Source: Fimbriimonas sp. (GTDB lineage: Bacteria > Armatimonadota > Fimbriimonadia > Fimbriimonadales > Fimbriimonadaceae). Taken from it: DNA of 64,000 bases. Positions 38,823 through 48,582 of the stretch are shown piece after piece; within the stretch, counting starts at the first letter, position 1; the number at the start of each line of letters is the position of its first letter. Below the pieces are notes generated by a model, which did not search any database, had not been told where the DNA came from, and saw only the letters and a list, made by a program, of their open reading frames with translations. The translations under genes and the position numbers were made by a program. The DNA lies in assembly GCA_031292555.1 (NCBI GenBank), contig JARLGV010000013.1:1-64000 (forward strand), read 5' to 3'.

Positions 38823-39950
38823 TTAGCGACCTCGAAGGCAGTCGGCACGTGCCCGGAGCAGATGCGCGGCGAGCATTGCGTGAAGAGTTGCCAGGGGATG
38901 CTGACCATCCACCGAAAGCATGGTCGGCCCCGCATCGGTGAGGTACGGATTGTTGCCGAGATCCAGTAGAAACGTGTGGGCATCGCCCGGCACGACGCTC
39001 CGATAGGCGGCGACACCGGAGCTTAGGCTCGCTCTAGAACGCCCCGAGAATGGCACGATCACAAAGATCTTCGTCTTCGGGGAGGCTGCCGCCCGAATGG
39101 CGGTCAGCAGTTTGGTCACGTCGTCCCCACTCGGCCCTGAGTTTTCGCCCATGTTGAGGTAGATCTCGTCGGGAGTCGGCGAGAGCTTTCCGGCGACCAG
39201 GCGGGAATGGACGCTGTCCAACTTGCCGAAAAAGTCCATGATCCCAGGTGTGTGGCCATCCGCCGCCGTTCCATCCCAGGAGGCGCCCCCGTATGCGACG
39301 ACGCCGTACTCGGCGCCGATTCCTGCTGACACGATTGCGGGGTACCCGACCGTCGCGTCTTGGGTGTCCACTTCGTTCGTGATGCCCCGAGCGAACGTTG
39401 CGATATCGTCGTCGCCGTTGGTGATGCTATCCCCAAGGAACAGAGCACTCAGCCGAAACGGGGCGATCCGTCCGGACGGTTGGGTCAAAACCGCGCCTTG
39501 ACCCAACGTGAAACCGGTCACCCGCAGCACGTTCACCGGAGTCCAGAAATCCAGAAACACGTAGCCCGCAACGTATTCCAGCAACAGATTGTGGGTTCCA
39601 GGAGGCAGCCCAGCGGCGCACGGAATCGAAGTCATGTCCGACCGCAGTTGCACCGTCTTGGCCGGGCCGCCGTCGATCGAGAAGCGAACGACCGGATAGT
39701 GTCCGGCCGAAACCTTTGCGGCGGAGAGCGGAGTCACATCGACCTTTACCGCAATCTCGGTGCCGGTGAACCCAACCTTGAGATAGGCGCCCGGGTTCGC
39801 CGTCTGGGCGTATTCCGTTGACTGGAACCAGTTGTAAGGACTGAAGCGGATTCCGGCATCCGAAACCGAGCCTTGTGCAAGGGCGATGGCCACCGAACTC
39901 AGCAACAGGGAGACCATGCCGAAGATTCTCGCGGGTCTTGGACAAAACAC
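38823..39950 (-). CDS. Secreted SGNH/GDSL hydrolase with N-terminal jelly-roll-like domain (CE2-like arrangement)
   Basis: LSALFLGDSITNGDDD; IYLNMGENSG; DGQHPLATLHA; GTG start 5 nt after TAGAAT. Confidence 0.75.
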   Translation of the reverse strand: MFCPRPARIFGMVSLLLSSVAIALAQGSVSDAGIRFSPYNWFQSTEYAQTANPGAYLKVGFTGTEIAVKVDVTPLSAAKVSAGHYPVVRFSIDGGPAKTVQLRSDMTSIPCAAGLPPGTHNLLLEYVAGYVFLDFWTPVNVLRVTGFTLGQGAVLTQPSGRIAPFRLSALFLGDSITNGDDDIATFARGITNEVDTQDATVGYPAIVSAGIGAEYGVVAYGGASWDGTAADGHTPGIMDFFGKLDSVHSRLVAGKLSPTPDEIYLNMGENSGPSGDDVTKLLTAIRAAASPKTKIFVIVPFSGRSRASLSSGVAAYRSVVPGDAHTFLLDLGNNPYLTDAGPTMLSVDGQHPLATLHAMLAAHLLRARADCLRGR

Positions 39951-40112
39951 GTCTGATTCTAGCCGAGGCCGGCTAGTTCGGAGAACCGCTGGTCAACCGT
40001 GTCCGCGTCGAACGGCTAACCGCGCCAAGCAGCCTTTCTATGTTCGATGGCGTTCCCTCTCTCCGCGCTCTTGAGATCGCCGGGCCCCAATACTCAGGTT
40101 GCCTCTCGCCGG

Positions 40113-41222
40113 TCAGTAGACGATGACAAAACGGCCATCTGGTCTGGCTACGGCACTGGGCAGGCTCCAGGTATCGATCGCACCGTCGATGCGGCCACTT
40201 TCTATGCCTCCGGCATCCTTCTCTACGAGGCTCCATGCGAGGGCTCCTCCCCGCTGCCATCCGGTTCCTACCGTCCAAGCGAGCAGCATTCCACCATCAG
40301 ATCCAAGTGCCACCGTTGGGTGCTTCTGGTTCTGGCCCGGGGGAGTCCATTTCTTCGAGATCGTTCCGTTTGGCGCAAGCCAGCCGGCGTAAACATGATC
40401 ACCGGTCTCCCATGCGGCGGCCATCCCGAACTTGGAGGGATAGAGACTATAAGTGCTCATCGGGCACGCGTTGAGTTTCCATGGGTCGAGTACGCGCGAT
40501 GTGAATGTCGTGCCGTCGGCTTTGCCGTGAAGCTCGATCGAATCGCGTCCGGTGCCATTTCTTGCTCCTCGATAGACGACTTCAAGAGTCCCGTCAAGCC
40601 CGTCTGCCGCCCTCATGCCGCAACAACCACAAGCGCCGTCGCCCTCACCGTCGATCCGCACTTCGCGAGAAAACGTCGCACCGTCGTCAGAGGACCTCGC
40701 GAGGAAAACTCCGGCTCCCGCTTCGTCGCTTGCTCCTCCCAGAGCATGCCATAAGACAAAAACGTTGCCGCTTTGGTCGGCCGCTACGGTCCCGCCTCCG
40801 TCCAGGCCCTTTGCCCACGTGGTCAAGTTCCGCTGCGGCTCAAACTGATCTCGAGACGCTGAACTTCTGGCGAATGCTTCGTAGGCAACCGGATAGCCGT
40901 TCGACGCTTTTGGCCCGAGACCATTCCATGCCACAAACACCCGGCCCCCGCGACCAACCGCAATCTGCGCGGACCGTACGGTTCCGATGGCGCTCGCCGT
41001 GCCTGGCAAGCTGTTGACGCGCACCGGCGCCGTCATCGACGACGCTCCCGATGGAATAGTCGAGTAGTAGATGTTTCCCGCCTCTGCTGGGCCACGGAAA
41101 TACACAATATGGACGGTACCTGCCGCATCGATTGCAGTTTGGGGTTGAATGCTGCCGCTTGGCAGGTGCACGAGCGCCACCCGCGGGGTCACCACAACGA
41201 GGAGGGCGAGGAAGTTGACCAT
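40113..41222 (-). CDS. Secreted sialidase/BNR-like repeat protein
   Basis: FLARSSDDGATFSREVRIDGEGDG Asp-box-like motif; IQPQTAIDAAGTVHIVYF, TVAADQSGNVFVLWH, PTVALGSDGGMLLAW repeats. Confidence 0.65.
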   Translation of the reverse strand: MVNFLALLVVVTPRVALVHLPSGSIQPQTAIDAAGTVHIVYFRGPAEAGNIYYSTIPSGASSMTAPVRVNSLPGTASAIGTVRSAQIAVGRGGRVFVAWNGLGPKASNGYPVAYEAFARSSASRDQFEPQRNLTTWAKGLDGGGTVAADQSGNVFVLWHALGGASDEAGAGVFLARSSDDGATFSREVRIDGEGDGACGCCGMRAADGLDGTLEVVYRGARNGTGRDSIELHGKADGTTFTSRVLDPWKLNACPMSTYSLYPSKFGMAAAWETGDHVYAGWLAPNGTISKKWTPPGQNQKHPTVALGSDGGMLLAWTVGTGWQRGGALAWSLVEKDAGGIESGRIDGAIDTWSLPSAVARPDGRFVIVY

Positions 41223-41378
41223 GGCGCATCGAGACTACCCCCACCCAGTATGTAGCGGTCTTTGGGCACTTGAAGGACGATACTGAATAGCCACCATGAG
41301 GGCGACACAAACGAATTGACCCTGCCGACTCTGAGAGCAGGCAGGGCCTTGAAAGGGATGCGATCGGATCGGGGCCGG

Positions 41379-43349
41379 CTACTTCTTCTTCACATAGACG
41401 AAGACGACGCCTTGAGTACCCGACTTCTGTCCGAAGGCGATGAAGCTGCCGTCAGAGAGAATGAAGTCCGCACCAAGTTGAGTGAAGTCGTTGCTAGGAA
41501 GTGTCGCTGACACATCGGTTGCGGCACTGGTCTTCGACGACCAGTAGGCCAAGTCAATGCTGTTGTTGCTGGGGTTCAGCAGGCCGGCGAACTTGGAGCC
41601 GTCGTCGCTAACCGCATAGGCCACCGCCGGGTTGCCGGCACTCGTCGTGAGAACATGCGCCACGTATGCGCCGCTATCCCAAAACAGCGCCTTGCCATCC
41701 CCCTGCCCACCGGCAACCGTACCGTCCGCTCCCATGTGGAAGGCCTCTGTCGCCGGAATGTTGGAACTATTCGTGTTGAGCAGGTCCTGACGGCTGGCGC
41801 TGATGGTCGAGCCCGAAATGGTGACGTTCAACCATACTTCCGGATTGGATCGGAGGTTCTGGAGGCCAAGGACGTTTCCGCTGTTGCTGACTCCCGTCGC
41901 ATCGTAGCTCATGCCTGCTATCGAGCCCATGGGAAGTTCAAACACTCGCCCCGAGGTGAAGACCACTGGCACGTCGATGCCTCCCTTTGTGACGCTTCCT
42001 ACGATATGGGCGCCATTCGGCGAGATGGCGCGGGCCGTTCCGCCGGTGGGATAGAGACTGCTATCGATCGGGAACGTGGTCGGCGCATTGAAGTTCGTCG
42101 AACCGCTGGTCGAGCTTGAGGTCCACATACAGGCGTGGACATAGCCGTCGCTGAATACGTAGCTGCCCACGATCATTCGTTTCGAGCCGGTGTTCGCGAT
42201 GGCATAAGCTACGGACTGAGTTACGCCAACTGGCACGGGAAGAGCGGTTGCCGTTGCCGCGGGTGAATCCCAGTACACGGCCTCGGGCGCGGTGCTTCCG
42301 GACATGGTGGCTTGCCCCACCATCTGGCCGTTGGACAGAGCTTGCCAAACATCGCCGTTGGAGGCGCCAGCAGGCAAGTTAAGCGCGACAGGTGCGTTGT
42401 AGCCTGTTCCGCCTCCACCGGTTGGGAGACCTCCACTCGATCCCGTCAGCTTGCTGAGGTCGAAGTTGAGGATGTCATTGACGTTGATCGTCTTTCCATC
42501 GGTAAAGCTGATTGAGGAATTTAGCTTGGCAATGAGGAACGCGGTTAGCGGATTGGACGCTCCAGGAGCGGTTACGTTCAGCTGAATTGTGCCGTTCAGC
42601 AGATTGATCGTGCCGGTCCCCGTAAACGTCTGCCCAGCGGCTTGGACGGTTACGTTGCCTTTAATGTCGCCAGAGGCTTTGCCGGTGAGGCTTGTGAACT
42701 TCGTCTGGGAAAACCCTTGGTAATCCACGTCCATCTCACCGCTGCTTCCAACGTTCCCGCTGTCGTCTGCAGACAGGTTCTTCAACGTGCAGGTAATGCC
42801 CTGGGTGTCCAGTGACACGGTCCCGGACATCGTGTTTGCGCCGGCGGTGTCCGTAAGGACGACCGTAACGTCCAGCGTCATCGCAAGGCTGCCCGTGATA
42901 TGACCGGTCGCATGGAAGGTCTTGTTGTCCGTAGTCGAGATCACGGTTTGCCCGGACGTGCTCTTGCCGTCGGCAGCCGTCGAGTAGTTCATTGTGATCT
43001 TGTTGGTGGAGACAACGGTGTCCACGTATAACTGAAGAAAATCGACGAACTGCGGCGTAAACGGATGGACTCTCTTCGGACCGGGGGCCGCCGCGGCTTG
43101 GATCGTCTGAAGCACCTGAAACGGCCCTGCGCTTCCGGCGGCGGTGGCCTTGAGGTCCGATACGACCGAAGCAAATTGCAAATTGTCGCCAGTGAGAGTC
43201 GTACCACCGCCCGGGGTTCCGCCTCCGCCCCCACCGCCTCCGCACCCTGCTAGGAGCGCCGATAGTACGCCCGCTATCGCGGCATTGCGAACGGAGCGCA
43301 AGCACCGCTCCCTTTGATGTTTCATGTTCATTTCTTTCATTTCAAACAA
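41379..43349 (-). CDS. Lipoprotein with HAF-like extracellular repeats
   Basis: LLAGCGGGGGGGGTPGGG lipobox plus poly-Gly; repeats such as AYAIANTGSKRMIVGSYVFSDGYVHACMW and ARAISPNGAHIVGSV. Confidence 0.65.
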   Translation of the reverse strand: MFEMKEMNMKHQRERCLRSVRNAAIAGVLSALLAGCGGGGGGGGTPGGGTTLTGDNLQFASVVSDLKATAAGSAGPFQVLQTIQAAAAPGPKRVHPFTPQFVDFLQLYVDTVVSTNKITMNYSTAADGKSTSGQTVISTTDNKTFHATGHITGSLAMTLDVTVVLTDTAGANTMSGTVSLDTQGITCTLKNLSADDSGNVGSSGEMDVDYQGFSQTKFTSLTGKASGDIKGNVTVQAAGQTFTGTGTINLLNGTIQLNVTAPGASNPLTAFLIAKLNSSISFTDGKTINVNDILNFDLSKLTGSSGGLPTGGGGTGYNAPVALNLPAGASNGDVWQALSNGQMVGQATMSGSTAPEAVYWDSPAATATALPVPVGVTQSVAYAIANTGSKRMIVGSYVFSDGYVHACMWTSSSTSGSTNFNAPTTFPIDSSLYPTGGTARAISPNGAHIVGSVTKGGIDVPVVFTSGRVFELPMGSIAGMSYDATGVSNSGNVLGLQNLRSNPEVWLNVTISGSTISASRQDLLNTNSSNIPATEAFHMGADGTVAGGQGDGKALFWDSGAYVAHVLTTSAGNPAVAYAVSDDGSKFAGLLNPSNNSIDLAYWSSKTSAATDVSATLPSNDFTQLGADFILSDGSFIAFGQKSGTQGVVFVYVKKK

Positions 43350-43755
43350 CCTCGGACATAACCGGGTAACCCAGCATTGCCACTGGGATCATTGTCTGGG
43401 CTCTTCGTCAGCAGATCGTCAGCGCACCGGTCGGGAGGTTCGGGCACCGACGCCATTATCAGTTCGGCAAGAGACCTCGATCGGGAAGGCGAGCGTGTGA
43501 TGAAGAGCGACCATCCGGCAGTGCGTCCTGGGAAGTTGGCTTCAACTTGGCGCCCAGGAACCACTCAGATTCATGGCTGCCAAACGCAAACAAAGCATCA
43601 AAGGGTTGGAACGCAGTCGTTGCCGTTCGGCGTCGAATAGGACTATCTAGATCGACTCGGATTGCGAAAATGTTTCCATATAGTTGCACGGTTCCATCTG
43701 ACCATGCGGATACGGGAATGGGCGCTGAGACCTGGGCGCTGAGAACACGACGACC

Positions 43756-45375
43756 ATGACGACCTTAGTTCCTTTGTTGGTGGCTTGGCGGGCGTCCTCG
43801 ATCAAGCTGGCGCCCGCATACTACTCGTATCGATCGCTGGCTCAGCAACTTATCCCTCAGGGCATTCGGTTGGATACGAGCCACGCACCAGACCGGACGT
43901 TTGTGATTTCGTTCGAAAGTGTCCCTTTGCTCGAGGTCATAGAGAGTCTGGAAACGGCTTCAGGAGATGAAATCACGCCGGTGGCGAGTGGATATGTCGT
44001 TCGTGCCGATATCGCCTGTGAGAAACGGCGACACGCACTGGCCAGAAAGTACATCGATGACTTTGAGGACCAAGTCTTCAGAGGACTGAGTTCCGCAACA
44101 TGGGCAGGATGGATGGAACGCCGGATCGGCAAACTCGTGGTGGGTCAGCTTCAACAGACCAAGTGGTGGCAGAATCAACGGACCGATGTTGGCGTCTTGT
44201 CGGATTTCGCGAACGACCTCGTCACGTTGAGCGACGACGAGGGCCGCGGCGACGCCCGTTTTCTCTGCAAGTCTCTCTCGATCGATCCTCAAAGCCCGAA
44301 TGCCCTTCAGCAGCTTGGGCAATGCAGCACCGCCATCGGCTTTGGGTTTCAGCCCGCGATCGGGGAGATCGCCAGCGAATGCCTTCTCGCCCCTCAGAAA
44401 CACCCACTTCTCTATGCCTCCTCTTGCCTGTGGCCGATCCCTCGCTTCACGAGCGCAACCTGCCGATGGCCGTCTTACCTTTCGAAGTCAGAGAGATTGG
44501 CGCTGGAGAGACGGCAAGCACGGTCTCTGGCGGCCAGTCAGAGTCCAGTCCTCGATTTCCGGGTGGACAATCGCACACCTGAGCGCCCTTCGAAGCGGGT
44601 CCTGGAATGGGCAACGGCGAAGCACGCAAACGTCGTCTTTCTGGTGAATCCGCTTCTCGACCGTCCACAGGTGACTTCCGCCCCGTCGATCGGAGCTTGG
44701 CTGGCATCCTTGAGCCGAACGGATTCCTCCCAGGAATCAGGGCTCCCGAAGCCCAACACGGCCGATGCCACCGAATCCGACGGGCGAAGCGCCCTTACTC
44801 CCAGCAATTGTCTGACGAACTTACGATTGGGAGACACAGTCGTGGTTACCGACGAGATGGCGTTCCTCAACGAGTTCTGTGAGGTCGAGGAGTCTTCTGC
44901 GATCTCCGTCGACAACGGTCAAGCGTCGTTGTCCGACTTGGAGTCGATTGCGTCGTCGGCTCAATGGGACTCCTATCGAGGCGGAAGCTATCCCGTGGGG
45001 CTTTCGACTCTTGGGGATTTCCCCGGCGCCTGTCCGTTTCTCGCCCTATTGGCAAGGGACGCCGAACTCAATGCCAGGGTTGAGAACCTCAAAGACGGAG
45101 ACTTCATCGAGTGCCGAGTCAGCGACCTTCCCCGCGATTCGCAGAAGATCTTTCAGAAGCACCTGTCGAATTGCGCGCAGTATGTTGCGCCCGAAGCGGG
45201 AGACAACATGTACGCGGCTCGGCTGTTCTCAAGACTTCCGGACGCCTCAACCAGGATCCGATCAATGACGATCACATTCAAGCGATCCGCGGGGCACATC
45301 CGAGTCTCCTTGCGGACGGCGTCCCCAGAGCGATACGAAATCTGGGGCGCATCCGTGAGAGTGAATGATCGGTGA
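43756..45375 (+). CDS. Hypothetical protein, 539 aa, no confident family
   Basis: Long ORF; segment SLAQQLIPQGIRLDTSHAPDRTFVISFESVPLLEVIESLETASGDEITPVASGYVV vaguely resembles an STN domain. Confidence 0.6.
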   Translation: MTTLVPLLVAWRASSIKLAPAYYSYRSLAQQLIPQGIRLDTSHAPDRTFVISFESVPLLEVIESLETASGDEITPVASGYVVRADIACEKRRHALARKYIDDFEDQVFRGLSSATWAGWMERRIGKLVVGQLQQTKWWQNQRTDVGVLSDFANDLVTLSDDEGRGDARFLCKSLSIDPQSPNALQQLGQCSTAIGFGFQPAIGEIASECLLAPQKHPLLYASSCLWPIPRFTSATCRWPSYLSKSERLALERRQARSLAASQSPVLDFRVDNRTPERPSKRVLEWATAKHANVVFLVNPLLDRPQVTSAPSIGAWLASLSRTDSSQESGLPKPNTADATESDGRSALTPSNCLTNLRLGDTVVVTDEMAFLNEFCEVEESSAISVDNGQASLSDLESIASSAQWDSYRGGSYPVGLSTLGDFPGACPFLALLARDAELNARVENLKDGDFIECRVSDLPRDSQKIFQKHLSNCAQYVAPEAGDNMYAARLFSRLPDASTRIRSMTITFKRSAGHIRVSLRTASPERYEIWGASVRVNDR

Positions 45376-45449
45376 CCTCGCCTGCGCTGTTTCAGGTGGG
45401 CTAAAGCTATAGGCGCTATTGCCTAAGTTCGGCGGCTTGATCCTGTACG

Positions 45450-46793
45450 TTATCTCGACTGCCGGAAAAGCCAGTCGCGAATCCCGGGGATCGTGTAAGC
45501 GAACTTCCAGGTGTTCATATGCTCCATCCCTCCCGACGACGGGTTCGCGAAGGTCGTGCCCTGGATGTATGTCGTGTAGTGCAGGTTGGTTTCCTGGGCT
45601 GCCATCTTCGCTACGTCGGCAGCTTGTTGGTCGGCGGGGGCTTGCGCGCTCCAGCGACCCTTGGCGATGGTTGCGCCGTTCTGCTCCCACACCGCGATCG
45701 ACGCGTTCATACCTGGAAACGCCTTGATGTCGCCTTCGGAGACGACGATCCAAAGAGGCTTGTGAATGAGGGCGGCGGTTGCTTTCGGGTCCCATTGGCC
45801 CGCCACCAGCATCGCGGCGGCAAATAGGTTCGGGTACTTGATCAGGAGCGCGAGCGACATCATGCATCCGCCGGATTGGCCGGTCGTGTACATACGGTTG
45901 CGGTCGACGCGGTACTTCGTCGCGACATGGTCGACCATGCGCTCGATTGTATCGATGATGTTCGGAGTCGTGAAGTCGTCCGAGGCGATCTGAGTGTTGA
46001 ACTGGGGCGCGAGCACCAACGCCGGATGCTTCGCCTGATCCCCCGGCGACCCCCAGACGACGGCGCCAAGCCCCTGGATAAGCGTCAGTTTGGGATCGTT
46101 TCCCGTGACGCTGGCATCCGGCATGAACAGCACGAGTGGGTACTTCCTGGCGCGGTCGTAGCCCTTGGGAACGAACAGGTTGTACGTCAGCCGGTTGCCG
46201 TTCTTCGGATCCTGGAAAGTGAACGCCTGGAAATCGTCGACGATCCGGTTGACCGCTTTGTCGGTGTGAAAGTAGGCGGCCTGCCCCGCGATTTTCTCGC
46301 CGTCCGTCGCAACGAGATCGCCGGTCTGAGCCACCGTTGCCTGTACGGGATTGATCTTGTTAACAGGCATTTGCATCGGACCACCACCTGGCCCACTTGG
46401 ACCTCCAGGTCCAGGGCCGCCAGGGCCGGGACCGCCGTCGCGAATCGATGCACTTCGGTCCGTTGGGTTCAGTTCGATAACCACAAAGGCGCCGCTTCCG
46501 CCATGGGCAGATCGAGCCGCCGATCGGCTGGCGTAGATCCGGGTAATGGTGCGGCCTTTAACTGAGAACGCCTTGGCCAAGAGCCGGGAGTTGTCGATCG
46601 CCTTGTCATACTGCAACACCACAGTCGTGATCTTCTCGCCATCGCCGAAAACCTCGCCGATTGCAGCTGCGCTCTTGATATGCGGATGAGCGGTCGAAGC
46701 CGCGCCAACCGCGATAGTCGCCAATGTGCATGCAAGGCACGCTGCCACCTTTGATCGACTGGTTTCTCTATGTTCTTTCACGTTGCGTATCAA
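45450..46793 (-). CDS. Secreted alpha/beta hydrolase (PHB-depolymerase/feruloyl-esterase-like) with Gly/Pro-rich linker
   Basis: RMYTTGQSGGCMMSLAL nucleophile elbow; GPGPGGPGPGGPSGPGGGP linker; N-terminal signal region. Confidence 0.75.
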   Translation of the reverse strand: MIRNVKEHRETSRSKVAACLACTLATIAVGAASTAHPHIKSAAAIGEVFGDGEKITTVVLQYDKAIDNSRLLAKAFSVKGRTITRIYASRSAARSAHGGSGAFVVIELNPTDRSASIRDGGPGPGGPGPGGPSGPGGGPMQMPVNKINPVQATVAQTGDLVATDGEKIAGQAAYFHTDKAVNRIVDDFQAFTFQDPKNGNRLTYNLFVPKGYDRARKYPLVLFMPDASVTGNDPKLTLIQGLGAVVWGSPGDQAKHPALVLAPQFNTQIASDDFTTPNIIDTIERMVDHVATKYRVDRNRMYTTGQSGGCMMSLALLIKYPNLFAAAMLVAGQWDPKATAALIHKPLWIVVSEGDIKAFPGMNASIAVWEQNGATIAKGRWSAQAPADQQAADVAKMAAQETNLHYTTYIQGTTFANPSSGGMEHMNTWKFAYTIPGIRDWLFRQSR

Positions 46794-46968
46794 TCTCCCG
46801 CCCGTCGGTCGTTGTACGCGGCTTCTCCTCGAGATCCGCCAGTCTACGCCGATCGGTTACAAACATCGTGAAGCCAGATAATGAAGACGGAATGAGGGCC
46901 CGGAGACAAAATATATCGGTCAAGGCAAATTCCATGCTTTGCCTCGGTTTGAACACCTACTCCAAGAC

Positions 46969-47544
46969 TCAGGGCCGAGTTTGGCTTCTCGCTTCATCGA
47001 GAAGAGGCAAAACGCCGAGCTTTTCGGCCCATTCGTCGAGGTAGCTGTTGTCGAGATTCCCTGCCTGAACCTCTAGGACCTGGACGATGTCGTTCCACTG
47101 GCGATCGCTGACCCGATTTCCAAGTCGATACCACCTGAGCTTGGCCAGCACGATATTTTCAGGCGCATAAAAGAAAGCGGACGTGTCGTCTAGCAGTGCA
47201 ACCCGCCGCGCCCTCGCCAGTTCTGTGGCCTCGTACGGCCCATCTCGAAGAAGGAACAGGTCGATCTTGAATGCCTCATCCTTGTGGAGGAGTTGAACGA
47301 CCCTGAATTCGTCCAAACTAACGAGGGCAGTGGCTATCTCCGATTCATTTAGGTCGTACTGTTCCGGAAAGGCCTCAATCAGAATTGATGGGTCCGATCC
47401 AGGGAGCAGAACCACAATATCGGCATCGTTCGTCAGGCGCATTTGCCCCCAAACGCTGCTTGCCAACGAACCGCCAATCGCATAGGGGATTCCAGCCGTT
47501 TCAAGACGCCGGGTAACGTCGGCGACGATCTCAATAACGGTCAA
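46969..47544 (-). CDS. Nucleotidyltransferase-fold protein (AbiEii/DUF6036-like)
   Basis: IPYAIGGSLASSVWGQMRLTNDADIVVLL and FKIDLFLLRD; TTG start overlapping the upstream stop (TTGA). Confidence 0.7.
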   Translation of the reverse strand: MTVIEIVADVTRRLETAGIPYAIGGSLASSVWGQMRLTNDADIVVLLPGSDPSILIEAFPEQYDLNESEIATALVSLDEFRVVQLLHKDEAFKIDLFLLRDGPYEATELARARRVALLDDTSAFFYAPENIVLAKLRWYRLGNRVSDRQWNDIVQVLEVQAGNLDNSYLDEWAEKLGVLPLLDEARSQTRP

Positions 47545-47714
47545 GAACGGTTCGCTCCAGGACGGAGGTGCTCCGTTTGCTTCCTCAGCATACGCGCCGC
47601 TTCAATCCGCTCGAACGTCATGCGGGCGCGTTCCTCGGGCGTGAGTTGCCGCAGGCGATCGAGGAGCCGCTTCCAAGCATCCTCGGATGTGTCGATCAAA
47701 TCCGTTCGCTGCAT
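47541..47714 (-). CDS. 57-aa protein coupled to the nucleotidyltransferase (not in the supplied ORF track)
   Basis: Manual translation: MQRTDLIDTSEDAWKRLLDRLRQLTPEERARMTFERIEAARMLRKQTEHLRPGANRS*; TAGAAT 6 nt upstream of ATG. Confidence 0.65.
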   Translation of the reverse strand: MQRTDLIDTSEDAWKRLLDRLRQLTPEERARMTFERIEAARMLRKQTEHLRPGANRS

Positions 47715-47754
47715 AGGAAGATTCTACTTGCCCACCCAAGAATGACCAACCGGC

Positions 47755-48582
47755 TCAAGCCTTGAAAGCTCCGCTGGTGACGCCTTGCATAAACGGCTTC
47801 GTGGCGTAAAGGAACAGGATCAGGAGCGGGATGCTGGCGAGGACGTAGGCGGCGAACATGGTGGCGAAGTTTGACGACACGTTGCTTCGGTTCATCAGAT
47901 ACAGGCCCGAGCTGATGACGTGGTATTTCGAATCCGAGTTGGTGATAAACGGCCAGAGGAAGTTGTTCCAGGTGCCGAGGATGTTCACGATCGCCACGAC
48001 GGCGATGACCGACTTCGACAGGGGCAGAACCACGTTCCAGTACAGCGTGAGATGCCCGGCGCCATCCATGCGCGCCGATTCGAACAACTCTCCCGGCAGA
48101 CCGTCGAAGAAGCTCTTGAACAGGAAGATCGCGAACACCTGCCCCCCTGCCAGGTACGGCAGGATCAGCACCCAGTGAGAATTCAGTAAGCCTAACTTCT
48201 TCACCCACAAGAAGCTAGGGACGAGCGTGAGAACGCCGGGAATCATCATGAACGCCAGCACGGCCAGGAATAGGGTGTTTCGACCCGCGAAACGGCAGCG
48301 GGAGAACACGTACGCCGAGACCGAACCGACAAGCACGACCCCGATGCCGGTCACCACGCACACGAAAATCGTATTGAGCGTATAGGGCCGCAACACCTCC
48401 CAAGCGTAGGCGTATCCGGCGAACAATTGATGCCCCAGCTTCGGCAAGCCGAAGAACGAGTGGTTCATCTCCGAGTTCGTCCGCATCGAGTTGTCGATGA
48501 CGAACACGAACGGCGCCAGCGTGAGCGACAGGATGAGTATCAGCACCGCGTGCAGGACGACCTGATCCCAGTGACGCCTCAT
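47755..48582 (-). CDS. Sugar ABC transporter permease (MalG-type)
   Basis: MRRHWDQVVLHAVLILILSLTLAPFVFVIDNSM; ESARMDGAGHLTLYWNVVLPLSKS; ATGA overlap; start revised from 49002. Confidence 0.85.
   Translation of the reverse strand: MRRHWDQVVLHAVLILILSLTLAPFVFVIDNSMRTNSEMNHSFFGLPKLGHQLFAGYAYAWEVLRPYTLNTIFVCVVTGIGVVLVGSVSAYVFSRCRFAGRNTLFLAVLAFMMIPGVLTLVPSFLWVKKLGLLNSHWVLILPYLAGGQVFAIFLFKSFFDGLPGELFESARMDGAGHLTLYWNVVLPLSKSVIAVVAIVNILGTWNNFLWPFITNSDSKYHVISSGLYLMNRSNVSSNFATMFAAYVLASIPLLILFLYATKPFMQGVTSGAFKA

Noticed and set aside
43207-43250. GC-rich CCGCC-type tandem repeat
   Set aside because: Encodes the poly-Gly linker after a lipobox in the minus-strand lipoprotein; not a CRISPR or independent repeat.
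46374-46440. Repeated GG(A/T)CC tracts
   Set aside because: Encode a Gly/Pro linker (GPGPGGPGPGGPSGPGGGP) within the esterase; explained by coding.
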